Shown here in pieces: positions 14,859 to 22,959 of a DNA stretch of 26,256 nucleotides. This DNA comes from an uncultured Prevotella sp. (GTDB lineage: Bacteria; Bacteroidota; Bacteroidia; Bacteroidales; Bacteroidaceae). The DNA lies in assembly GCA_900554835.1 (NCBI GenBank), contig USJD01000026.1, positions 1 through 26,256 on the forward strand. The letters run 5' to 3'. Position 1 is the first letter of the stretch. Each line of letters starts with the position of its first letter. A model generated the notes under the pieces. The model was given only the letters and a program-made list of their open reading frames with translations, searched no databases and was not told the DNA's origin. The position numbers were made by a program, and so were the translations under genes.

Positions 14859-17027
14859 ATGATAGTTTGTATTGCAGAGAAACCAAGCGTAGCTAAAGAT
14901 ATTGCCCGGATTATTGGAGCAACAACTGCACGCGACGGTTATATGGAAGGTAATGGTTACCAAGTAACCTGGACTTTCGGCCACCTTTGTGAGCTGAAAG
15001 AACCGGATGATTATACTCCAATGTGGAAACGCTGGAGCCTGTCCGCATTGCCTATGATTCCCCAGCGTTTTGGAATAAAACTGATTAACGACGAAGGAAT
15101 CCGCAAGCAATTCAATACAATCGAAAGACTCATGCAAGCCGCTGACAGTATCATCAACTGTGGTGACGCCGGACAGGAAGGTGAACTCATCCAAAGATGG
15201 GTGATGCAAAAGGCGCAAGCCAAATGCCCGGTCAAGAGATTGTGGATTTCATCCATGACTGACGAAGCTATCAAACAGGGATTTCAGGAGCTGAAAGACC
15301 AGAACGAGTATCAATCACTCTACCTCGCAGGCCTTTCACGTGCCATTGGAGACTGGATTCTCGGCATGAACGCCACCCGACTTTATACTTTGAAATATGG
15401 TCAGAATCGACAGGTGCTCAGCATCGGTCGAGTGCAGACCCCTACCCTTGCCCTCATCGTAAACCGACAGAAGGAAATCGACAATTTCGTTTCCGAACCA
15501 TACTGGGTACTTGCTACCATCTATCGCGATACTCAGTTTACGGCTACCAGCGGCAAGTTTACCAGCAAGGAGGAAGGAGAAAAAGCATTCAGCACCATCG
15601 CAGGAAAACCTTTCACCGTTACAAACGTGAGCAAGAAAAAGGGAAATGAAGCTCCACCTCACCTCTACGACCTCACCTCACTACAAGTGGATTGCAACAA
15701 GAAATTTGCTTACTCTGCTGATATTACGCTGAAACTCATCCAGAGTCTCTACGAGAAGAAATACACGACTTATCCTCGTGTAGATACACAGTTTCTGACC
15801 GATGACATCTATCCGAAATGTCCTCAAATCCTCAACGGTGTGAGCCAGGCCAAGATCATGAGCCAGCAAAAGTACCTCCCGCTGATCCAGCAGCTCGCCG
15901 CTACCGGCAAAAAGTTGCCTAAAAGCAAGAAGGTATTTGATAATAGTAAGGTGACCGACCACCATGCCATCATCCCAACAGGTGTTCCACCTACAGGACT
16001 CACCGATATGGAGGCAAATGTCTATGACCTTATCGCCAAACGTTTTATCAGTGTGTTCTATCCGGATTGTAAATTCTCTACGACCACCGTATTGGGCGAA
16101 GTCATCAATGAAGATGGGCCTAAACCAGAGAAAATCGAATTCAAGGTAAGCGGCAAGGAAATTCTGGAACCAGGATGGCGAGTTGTCTATGCGAAGGATG
16201 CGAAAAATGCCGATGACGATGATACAACTGATAATGCCAACGGAAACGATGGCGGAAACGGCGCCAAGAAGGAAGTGGTAGAAGAAAGAACGCTCCCTTC
16301 TTTCGTAAAAGGCGAATCGGGTGAACATACACCAACTCTCACAGAGAAATGGACCACTCCACCTAAGTATTATACTGAAGCTACCTTGCTCCGAGCAATG
16401 GAGACCGCAGGAAAATTCGTCGAGGATGAAGAACTGCGTGCGGCATTAAAGGAGAACGGAATCGGACGACCTTCCTCTCGCGCCGGCATTATAGAGACGC
16501 TCTTCAAGCGCCACTATATCAAGCGACAGCGAAAGAACTTGATGGCTACTCCTACCGGAATCGAACTCATCGACACCATCCACGAGGAACTGTTGAAAAG
16601 TTGTGAGTTGACTGGTATTTGGGAGAAAAAGCTCCGAGACATCGAGCATAAGACCTATGACCCAGCCAGCTTTATCAATGGTCTGAAAGAACAAATCAAC
16701 CAAATCGTCAATGACGTATTGTCTGACAATAGTGCTCGCCATGTGGCGATTACAACGGAAGAGGATCTCAAGAAAAAAGAGCCAAGAAAGAAAAACGCTC
16801 CAAAGAAATCACCCAAACAGGATGATACGGCTGAAAAAACGCCTAAAAATGGTGATACGTCTGAAAAGACAGAGTCAAGATCCCCAAAACTTCCTGCAGA
16901 TGACAGCATCATCGGAAAAACTTGCCCTATCTGTGGACAAGGAACCATTATCAAAGGAAAAACGGCATATGGTTGCAGCAACTGGAAAGGTGGTTGTCAG
17001 TTCAGATTACCATTCAGTAAGCAATAA
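14859..17027 (+). CDS. topB: DNA topoisomerase III
   Basis: This type IA topoisomerase relaxes and decatenates DNA through a 5'-phosphotyrosine intermediate. The protein has 722 residues. The N-terminal Toprim domain has Glu7 in IAEKPSVAKDIA and an acidic site written DAGQEGE where the usual form is DxDxEGE. The catalytic tyrosine is Tyr305 in KKYTTYPRVDTQFL. A D/N/G-rich insert around residues 449-470 and a Lys-rich linker at about 640-680, with a duplicated DT(A/S)EKT unit, precede a C-terminal zinc-ribbon (CPICGQG and a second Cys pair, about 688-716). Such extra-long type III enzymes occur on chromosomes and on mobile elements of Bacteroidetes; nothing mobile is next to this one. The PorE-like gene follows after 22 bp. 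Confidence 0.94.
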   Translation: MIVCIAEKPSVAKDIARIIGATTARDGYMEGNGYQVTWTFGHLCELKEPDDYTPMWKRWSLSALPMIPQRFGIKLINDEGIRKQFNTIERLMQAADSIINCGDAGQEGELIQRWVMQKAQAKCPVKRLWISSMTDEAIKQGFQELKDQNEYQSLYLAGLSRAIGDWILGMNATRLYTLKYGQNRQVLSIGRVQTPTLALIVNRQKEIDNFVSEPYWVLATIYRDTQFTATSGKFTSKEEGEKAFSTIAGKPFTVTNVSKKKGNEAPPHLYDLTSLQVDCNKKFAYSADITLKLIQSLYEKKYTTYPRVDTQFLTDDIYPKCPQILNGVSQAKIMSQQKYLPLIQQLAATGKKLPKSKKVFDNSKVTDHHAIIPTGVPPTGLTDMEANVYDLIAKRFISVFYPDCKFSTTTVLGEVINEDGPKPEKIEFKVSGKEILEPGWRVVYAKDAKNADDDDTTDNANGNDGGNGAKKEVVEERTLPSFVKGESGEHTPTLTEKWTTPPKYYTEATLLRAMETAGKFVEDEELRAALKENGIGRPSSRAGIIETLFKRHYIKRQRKNLMATPTGIELIDTIHEELLKSCELTGIWEKKLRDIEHKTYDPASFINGLKEQINQIVNDVLSDNSARHVAITTEEDLKKKEPRKKNAPKKSPKQDDTAEKTPKNGDTSEKTESRSPKLPADDSIIGKTCPICGQGTIIKGKTAYGCSNWKGGCQFRLPFSKQ

Positions 17028-17049
17028 CAACTGGAGTTTATTTAAAAAC

Positions 17050-19155
17050 ATGGAACAGAAGAATAAATCTCATATCGGCTTAGCATTTTTGTCAATATTA
17101 GTAAGTAGCTTACTATTGACCGCATGCGGTATTGATAAGAATATCAAAAAGGGAGAAAAGTGTCTTGCTTTAGGTGAGTATTATGATGCTGCCGACCAAT
17201 TTAAGCAGGCATATACAAAAACGCCGACAAAAGAAAGAGAAAAAAGAGGGCAGCGAGCCTTAAAAATGGCTTACTGCTATGAGAAGATCAACGCTACACC
17301 TAAAGCAGTGGCAGCCTATAGAAATGCTATCAGATATGGACAAGCTAATATCCAAGATCGCTTAAGTTATGCTCGGCAACTTCTAAAAAACGGCGATTAC
17401 AAAATTGCTCAAACAGAATTTAAATCCATTTTAGATTCTCTTCCTAACGAAGAAATGAGCAAAAATGGCTATGATATTTTAGCCAGGAACGGACTAAAAT
17501 CGGCACAAGCTGCACCAGAATGGAAGAAAAAAGGGAGCAGATATACGGTGAAGAAAATGGATATTTTCAATTCCAGAAGAGCAGACTACTCCCCAATGCT
17601 CTTAGGAGATGAATTTGACCAACTCTATTTTACATCTACCAGAAATGAAGCGCTCGGAGATGAACTGAGCGGTATTACAGGAACAAAAAATGGTGATATT
17701 TTCATATCTGAAAAAGATGACAAAGGTAAATGGAGCAAACCAGAAGCCATCAGTACGGGGCTGAATACGGAATATGATGAAGGAGCTTGCTGCTTTACAC
17801 CTGATGGACGGGACATGTATCTCACACAATGCACAACCGACCCGTCTTCACCAAGATATGCACAAATAGTAACCTCCCCACGTTCGGATGCGGCTTGGGG
17901 AAAAGCCACCAAACTGGAAATCACCAAAGACACCCTCAGCAGTTTTGCGCACCCTGCCATCTCTCCTGATGGAGAATGGTTGTACTTTACTTCAGACATG
18001 CCTGGAGGAATGGGTGGATTAGACATCTGGCGAGTAAGAATTACAGCTGCGGGGCTGGGAGGTGTTGAAAATCTGGGGGAGCCTATCAATACTCCAGGAA
18101 ATGAATCTTTCCCTACTTTCAGACCCAACGGAGACCTTTACTTTAGTAGCGATGGACATGTTGGAATGGGTGGATTGGACATCTATATTGCCAAAGTGGA
18201 TCCAAAAACTAAAAAATATAAGATTTTCCATCCTGGCTACCCTCTCAATTCGGAAGGTGACGACTTTGGAATGACTTTCGAAGGTCCACACAACAGAGGC
18301 TATTTCTCTTCCAACAGAAAGGACGGAAGAGGTTTCGACCACATCTATTCTTTTGAAAACCCGGAAATCGTAACAACCATCAAAGGCTGGGTTTACGAAA
18401 TGGGTGGTTATGAGTTACCGGCTTCCCAAGTAATGGTTGTCGGAAACGATGGAACATATAAGAAACTACCAGTCAAAGGTGATGGCTCATTCAGTATGGT
18501 CATCAAGCCACAGGTAGATTATCTCCTAATGGCTTCTTGCAAAGGTTTCCTCAATCATAAAGAAGAAATTCGAGTAGATTCTGCTAAGGAAAGTAAGGAA
18601 TATACCTTACAATTCCCATTGGCTTCCATCACGGCACCGGTATTAATAGATAATATCTTCTATGATTTTGATAAGGCTACCCTTACTGCCAACAGTACAA
18701 AAGCATTGGATGAATTGGTAAACTTATTGAAAGAAAATCCGAATGTCACCATCGAACTTAGTGCGCATTGTGATTATAAAGGAAGTGCTGAATATAATAA
18801 ACATCTTTCTCAACAGAGAGCACAATCGGTAGTCAACTATCTGATTCAACACGGAATTGCCAAAGACAGACTTACACCAATGGGTTATGGCAAAGAGCAA
18901 CCTAAGACTATTAGCAAAAAAGTGGCTGCCAAATATCCATGGCTCAAGGAAGGAGATAAACTGACAACGGATTTCATTCTGAAACAGAATAAAGGAAATC
19001 AGGAAATCTGCAATCAAATGAACCGTCGCACAGAGTTTATCGTACTCAGAACGACTTATGGGTTATTTGATGAAAAAGGCAACTTAAAAAATCCTCCTAA
19101 GCCTAAGAAGCAGGAGATTTCCAAAGAAGAGGAAGATTTGTTTATATTTGAATAA
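17050..19155 (+). CDS. PorE-like OmpA-family lipoprotein (TPR-PD40-CRD-OmpA)
   Basis: This 701-residue envelope lipoprotein has a signal ending in SLLLTAC with the lipid-attachment Cys26. The domains in order are TPR-like helices (about 30-150, with a GEYYDAADQFKQAY repeat), PD40/beta-propeller repeats (about 176-435, for example ISPDGEWLYFTSD and GMGGLDIY), a carboxypeptidase-regulatory-like domain (about 440-520) and an OmpA C-terminal peptidoglycan-binding domain (about 533-667, with FYDFDKATL and YNKHLSQQRA). This is the same order as PorE of Porphyromonas gingivalis, a type IX secretion component thought to bind peptidoglycan. Whether it serves T9SS here is inference; the family also has other OmpA-like members. 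I chose ATG 17050 because the open frame upstream, back to 16711, runs inside topB and would bury the signal peptide. Confidence 0.85.
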   Translation: MEQKNKSHIGLAFLSILVSSLLLTACGIDKNIKKGEKCLALGEYYDAADQFKQAYTKTPTKEREKRGQRALKMAYCYEKINATPKAVAAYRNAIRYGQANIQDRLSYARQLLKNGDYKIAQTEFKSILDSLPNEEMSKNGYDILARNGLKSAQAAPEWKKKGSRYTVKKMDIFNSRRADYSPMLLGDEFDQLYFTSTRNEALGDELSGITGTKNGDIFISEKDDKGKWSKPEAISTGLNTEYDEGACCFTPDGRDMYLTQCTTDPSSPRYAQIVTSPRSDAAWGKATKLEITKDTLSSFAHPAISPDGEWLYFTSDMPGGMGGLDIWRVRITAAGLGGVENLGEPINTPGNESFPTFRPNGDLYFSSDGHVGMGGLDIYIAKVDPKTKKYKIFHPGYPLNSEGDDFGMTFEGPHNRGYFSSNRKDGRGFDHIYSFENPEIVTTIKGWVYEMGGYELPASQVMVVGNDGTYKKLPVKGDGSFSMVIKPQVDYLLMASCKGFLNHKEEIRVDSAKESKEYTLQFPLASITAPVLIDNIFYDFDKATLTANSTKALDELVNLLKENPNVTIELSAHCDYKGSAEYNKHLSQQRAQSVVNYLIQHGIAKDRLTPMGYGKEQPKTISKKVAAKYPWLKEGDKLTTDFILKQNKGNQEICNQMNRRTEFIVLRTTYGLFDEKGNLKNPPKPKKQEISKEEEDLFIFE

Positions 19156-19201
19156 GAATGAAGCTAACTGCAATCGAGAATGCATAGAAGCCTCGTTATA
19201 C

Positions 19202-19246
19202 AAAATGATGGATGCTCACTTTTTATATGCGAGCATCCATCATTTT
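19202..19246. terminator. Bidirectional terminator between the PorE-like gene and the DUF5056 gene
   Basis: AAAATGATGGATGCTC (19202-19217) and GAGCATCCATCATTTT (19231-19246) form a perfect 16-bp stem with a 13-base loop. The right arm is also the end of the DUF5056 coding region, and its TAA stop (19223-19225) is in the loop. T-runs at each end suit termination of both convergent transcripts. Confidence 0.88.
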
Positions 19247-19657
19247 ATTATATCCCCATACACAAAAAATCGTAATCATCCCTAATACGATCATCAATAA
19301 ATGATGGGAAGCACCCAATACTTCCGTCAAGCGACATACGGCTCTGGGAAAAAACATCATAGCATCTATCCGTATTAGATAAAGGGTATCCAGAAGATTT
19401 GTCAAAACCTGACAGTAAAGGACTATACTGATACCAATCATAATACAAGCTATTTTCCATATATGCGCCAAACGACGATAAGTAACCCCTCCTGGAAGAG
19501 AAGACATTACACGTTCGGAAAAGCCATCATCAGCTATATCCAAAGAACAATCTGCAAAGAAAGATTGCAACATCTGCTCATCATCAGCAGTAACTTGCTG
19601 CTGATGATGAGTTTCCTCTGATATCGTAGATTTTACTTCATTTTCTTTCATAACCAT
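19223..19657 (-). CDS. DUF5056-like membrane protein, putative anti-sigma factor
   Basis: This 144-residue protein has a soluble N-terminal part and two membrane segments, about 66-85 and 119-135. The segment DDGFSERVMSSLP at 43-55 matches the start of DUF5056-type proteins that sit after ECF sigma genes in Bacteroides and relatives. Location and build suggest that it holds the sigma factor inactive at the inner membrane; that is inference. The start may be ATG 19657 or ATG 19651; both overlap the end of the sigma gene. The last codons and stop lie in the bidirectional terminator. Confidence 0.7.
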   Translation of the reverse strand: MVMKENEVKSTISEETHHQQQVTADDEQMLQSFFADCSLDIADDGFSERVMSSLPGGVTYRRLAHIWKIACIMIGISIVLYCQVLTNLLDTLYLIRIDAMMFFPRAVCRLTEVLGASHHLLMIVLGMITIFCVWGYNKMMDARI

Positions 19658-20180
19658 TTTGCTTTAAGTAACTTGCAAGTTTCATTTTACCACGTGAGAG
19701 ATGTGACTTGACGGTACCAGAAGCAAGTCCTGTAATCTCTACGATCTTTTCTATAGACATTCCATCCATCAATTGTAAAGTGATGCATGTACGTTCTTTA
19801 TCGCTCAGTATTTTGAGGGCATTTATTAAATCCAATTTTAATCCGTCACTGCTTGCTTGCGCTTGCTTATGAACCACTATTGGACTGTCGATATCTTGAG
19901 TTATCTTATGACTTCTCACATAATCATACCAGACATTGTAGGCTATACGATACAACCAGGTGGAAAAGTTAGCCTTCCCCTTAAATCCCACCAGATGGGT
20001 ATAGGCCTTGATAAATGTATCTTGAGCCAAATCGTCACTCAATTGCTTATCTCCAACAGTTTGCCGAAGAAAAAAGCTACGAATAGACGCCTGGTATTTC
20101 CTGACCAACAAGTCAAAAGACTTACGGTCATGAAACATTACCACTTTAGCTACAAGAGCAAAATCATCCAATTTTTCCAC
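19638..20180 (-). CDS. ECF-type RNA polymerase sigma-70 factor
   Basis: The encoded sigma factor of 180 residues has region 2 (DDLAQDTFIKAYTHL, then FSTWLYRIAYNVWYDYVR) and region 4 (LSDKERTCITLQLMDGMS and the helix-turn-helix GLASGTVKSHLSRGK). I chose the GTG at 20180: it yields a normal ECF N-terminus (EKLDDFALVAKVVMFHDR) and overlaps the DUF6249 stop by 17 bases. A longer frame from 20246 adds 22 residues that overlap the previous gene and look like its shadow. It is probably co-transcribed with DUF6249 and the DUF5056 gene. Its target promoters are unknown. The regulatory signal may be sensed by the flanking membrane proteins. Confidence 0.88.
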   Translation of the reverse strand: MEKLDDFALVAKVVMFHDRKSFDLLVRKYQASIRSFFLRQTVGDKQLSDDLAQDTFIKAYTHLVGFKGKANFSTWLYRIAYNVWYDYVRSHKITQDIDSPIVVHKQAQASSDGLKLDLINALKILSDKERTCITLQLMDGMSIEKIVEITGLASGTVKSHLSRGKMKLASYLKQNGYERK

Positions 20181-20859
20181 TATTTCTATTGCACCACCAT
20201 TGTTTGATGGAAGGCAGAGAACCAATGGTAGCCTGTCCTGCACCATAAAAAAGTACTAAAGCGCCAATACCTGCCAGAAAATCAGCACCCCATATAGCAA
20301 ACATAGCGCATAAGCCTGCACCCAAGAAAGCATTTCGCAGTCCTCTTTTAACCAGATATTCATTACTTTGCTTATCTATAGGGCGCGCACTTTCCGGTAT
20401 TTCAATACCCTTTTCTAAAGCCATAGCCGACAACTTCATCCGATCCTGATTGCGCCTATATAAATAACGAATAATCATAAAGAGGGCAATAAGAGGAGCT
20501 AAGAATGTCAGCAAGCCAATCAGACCAAGTAGGATGATAACAAAAAGGAGTACACCTTTTCCAAATACAGTACCTAAGAAATCAAATGGGTCATCATAAT
20601 TATCTAAACTAAACTGAGAAGGATTATTAGATGTATAAGAAGCAGGATTATTATGAGCAGATACCGCAGACGAAGTATCTACGCTTGTTGTGTCAGAAAA
20701 TGCATCTATTCCCTCATCATTTTCAGAATGATTTCCCACTTTTTTATCTACCTGTTGAGTAGATGGTGTGTAACGGTGTTTAGGTGCAGAAGAAGCCAAT
20801 GACTGCTGAAATACACCAAGGCTCATCGCCAAAGCCATAACGATTATTTCTTTTTTCAT
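20164..20859 (-). CDS. DUF6249-like membrane protein
   Basis: This 231-residue protein has a signal peptide (MKKEIIVMALAMSLGVFQQS), then a Ser/Thr/Asn-rich linker of about 70 residues (with DTTSVDTSSAVSAHNNP). Next comes a long hydrophobic region (GVLLFVIILLGLIGLLTFLA), a cytoplasmic-like basic stretch (RYLYRRNQDRMKLSAMALEK) and two further membrane segments. The C-terminal part fits DUF6249. I chose the ATG at 20859 over a GTG at 20886, because it starts the signal peptide cleanly. It lies first in an operon with a sigma factor and a putative anti-sigma factor, so it may be a sensor or a target of the system. No direct function is known. Confidence 0.7.
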   Translation of the reverse strand: MKKEIIVMALAMSLGVFQQSLASSAPKHRYTPSTQQVDKKVGNHSENDEGIDAFSDTTSVDTSSAVSAHNNPASYTSNNPSQFSLDNYDDPFDFLGTVFGKGVLLFVIILLGLIGLLTFLAPLIALFMIIRYLYRRNQDRMKLSAMALEKGIEIPESARPIDKQSNEYLVKRGLRNAFLGAGLCAMFAIWGADFLAGIGALVLFYGAGQATIGSLPSIKQWWCNRNSGKIG

Positions 20860-20932
20860 ATCGAATATTTTTACTATTTTATCCACTATTTTGAATTTTT
20901 TCTTCTACTAAGACGTATATCTTGCGATTTTA

Positions 20933-20964
20933 GTTGCAAAGAAACAAAATATTTTTTAAATTTG
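20933..20964 (+). promoter_or_regulatory. Promoter for the RsmF-like gene
   Basis: GTTG (20933-20936) is followed after 20 bases by TAAATTTG (20957-20964), which fits TAnnTTTG with one mismatch in the upstream box. The start codon at 21002 is 37 bp downstream. Confidence 0.55.
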
Positions 20965-21001
20965 CAAATGATTTTGAATTAACAAGAAAAAGAATGGCAA
21001 G

Positions 21002-22444
21002 ATGACAACAGATAGAAGCACAAAATTACCAGAGGATTTCAAAACTTATACCAAAGAACTTATGGGGGAAAACCTCTTCAATCAACTGATGAAAGGAATT
21101 GATGAGAATGCAACTGTCAGCATTCGTCTCAATCCATTCAAATGTTCTGAAGAGACGGTTTTAAACGAAGGAACGACCTCTGGAATAATTCCTTGGTGCC
21201 CTTCAACAGGCAAATATTTATCGGAACGAAAGAACTTCACTTTCGATCCTCTTTTCCATGCGGGTCTATACTACGTACAGGAAGCCTCATCCATGATTGT
21301 TGATTTAGCCATCCGACAATATGTCAAAGAACCTGTCACCATGCTGGATCTCTGTGCTGCACCAGGTGGCAAATCTACATGCGTAAGAGCTGCTCTTCCA
21401 GAAGGAAGTCTTCTTTTCAGCAATGAACCCATGAAGACAAGGGCTCAAATTTTATCAGAAAACATTCAAAAGTTTGGGCATCCGGACGTTGTTGTCACCA
21501 ACAATTATCCAAAAGATTACAAAAAAACAAAATTGAAATTTGATATTATACTTGCCGATGTCCCATGTTCGGGCGAAGGTATGTTTAGAAAAGATGAAGA
21601 AGCCATCAATGAATGGAGTAAAGCCAATGTAAATAATTGTTGGAAACTTCAACGGGAAATCGTAAGTGACATTTGGAACTGCTTAAAGCCTGGTGGGATA
21701 CTGATCTATTCTACCTGCACTTTTAATGCCCACGAAGATGAAGAAAATGTAGATTGGATAAAAGAGGAACTTGGAGCCGAAATTCTTCCTCTGGATATCG
21801 AAAAAAGTTGGAATATTACAAAGAGCCTCATCTATGATGATTCCATGTATCATTTCTTCCCTGGTATAAGCCGCGGAGAAGGATTGTTTATTGCCGTATT
21901 ACGCAAAAATGGCATATATGAAGGCGATAAAAAGAAAAAGAATCTTGGCAAGAAGAACGCTAAAGGAAAGACCAAAGAACCTTTCACATTAAAAAATAAC
22001 TGGTTAAGAAATAAGGATGAATGGAATTATACATTAACAGAAAATGATGTATATGCAATCAGCAAGAAATGGACAGAGGCAGTGAAAGAAGCAAACCAAT
22101 CACTAAGAGTACTTCACGAAGGAATCAAAATCGGAAGTATAAAAGGTAAGGACCTGATCCCTGCACAGTCACTTGCCTTATCGACTGAATTGGATAAGAC
22201 TGATATTCCACAAGTAGAACTCTCATACGAAGATGCTATCAACTATCTTCGTAAAGAAGCGATTACTTTGCCTCCAACAACACCTAAAGGATATATTATA
22301 GTAACTTATCAGAATGTCCCATTAGGTTGGATGAAAAATATAGGCAATCGTGCCAATAATCTATACCCACAGGAATGGAAGATCAAAAGTTCTCACATAC
22401 CAGAGGGTGATAATCATATTCTGAAATGCAAATCAATATCATAG
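21002..22444 (+). CDS. RsmB/NOP family rRNA cytosine-C5 methyltransferase (RsmF-like)
   Basis: This SAM-dependent enzyme is predicted to methylate a cytosine in rRNA at C5. It has 480 residues. Motif I is LDLCAAPGGKS (115-125). Motif IV is DVPCSGEGMFRKDEE with Cys189. Motif VI is STCTFN with Cys239, the expected nucleophile; the two-cysteine mechanism is thus intact. A Lys-rich linker (about 310-325) leads to an RsmF-type C-terminal domain with LRVLHEGIKIGSIKGKDLIP and a final PUA-like YIIVTYQNVPLGWMKNIGNR segment. The target may be 16S rRNA, as for RsmF, but the exact base is unknown. The gene overlaps folA by 19 bases, suggesting joint translation. Confidence 0.9.
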   Translation: MTTDRSTKLPEDFKTYTKELMGENLFNQLMKGIDENATVSIRLNPFKCSEETVLNEGTTSGIIPWCPSTGKYLSERKNFTFDPLFHAGLYYVQEASSMIVDLAIRQYVKEPVTMLDLCAAPGGKSTCVRAALPEGSLLFSNEPMKTRAQILSENIQKFGHPDVVVTNNYPKDYKKTKLKFDIILADVPCSGEGMFRKDEEAINEWSKANVNNCWKLQREIVSDIWNCLKPGGILIYSTCTFNAHEDEENVDWIKEELGAEILPLDIEKSWNITKSLIYDDSMYHFFPGISRGEGLFIAVLRKNGIYEGDKKKKNLGKKNAKGKTKEPFTLKNNWLRNKDEWNYTLTENDVYAISKKWTEAVKEANQSLRVLHEGIKIGSIKGKDLIPAQSLALSTELDKTDIPQVELSYEDAINYLRKEAITLPPTTPKGYIIVTYQNVPLGWMKNIGNRANNLYPQEWKIKSSHIPEGDNHILKCKSIS

Positions 22445-22938
22445 CATGCCTGGACCAAAACGGTGCGATAGGCTACAAGAACCAACTGCTCTTCCATATC
22501 AGAAAGGACATGGAAAGATTTAAGCAACTTACATTGAATCATACCATAGTCATGGGGAGGAAAACATACGATTCTCTCCCCCATGGCGCACTCCCATTAA
22601 GACGCAACATCGTGATAACACAACAGGAAATACAACTGGAAAACTGTGAGGTATATCACTCTCTGACAGATGCGCTTGACAAATGTACAGACGACATCAT
22701 ATTTATCATAGGAGGTGAAAGTATTTATAAGCAATGTTTGAATCTTGCCGATAATCTGTATCTTACTATTGTGGATAAAAAAATGCCAAAAGCAGACACA
22801 TATTTTCCTTCAATCAATTCAGAAAACTGGGAAATCATAGATAAAGAACAGCATAAAGAAATAGAAGATTCAAAAAAAGAAATTTTCTCCTTTTCTTTTA
22901 TTACATTCAGAAAAATAGGAAATTCCCCCACAAAATAG
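22426..22938 (+). CDS. folA: Dihydrofolate reductase
   Basis: DHFR reduces dihydrofolate to tetrahydrofolate with NADPH and is the target of trimethoprim. At 170 residues it has the usual length. The conserved N-terminus IIACLDQNGAIGYKNQLLF and the acidic catalytic residue Asp28 in HIRKDMERFK are present, with VMGRKTYDSLP and FIIGGESIY forming the cofactor-binding parts. It starts inside the last codons of the RsmF-like gene. The stop is only 21 bp from the convergent helicase stop, and no hairpin was found in that gap. Confidence 0.95.
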   Translation: MQINIIACLDQNGAIGYKNQLLFHIRKDMERFKQLTLNHTIVMGRKTYDSLPHGALPLRRNIVITQQEIQLENCEVYHSLTDALDKCTDDIIFIIGGESIYKQCLNLADNLYLTIVDKKMPKADTYFPSINSENWEIIDKEQHKEIEDSKKEIFSFSFITFRKIGNSPTK

Positions 22939-22959
22939 CAGATTTCATGATGCCACTTT

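Noticed and set aside
16711..17049. Upstream extension of the PorE-like reading frame by 113 residues
   Set aside because: It lies inside the topB coding region, is basic and low in complexity, and would bury a clear lipoprotein signal peptide that starts at 17050.
20181..20246. Longer N-terminus of the sigma factor from 20246
   Set aside because: The 22 extra residues are out-of-frame translation of the DUF6249 gene and do not resemble an ECF N-terminus; GTG 20180 gives a normal one.
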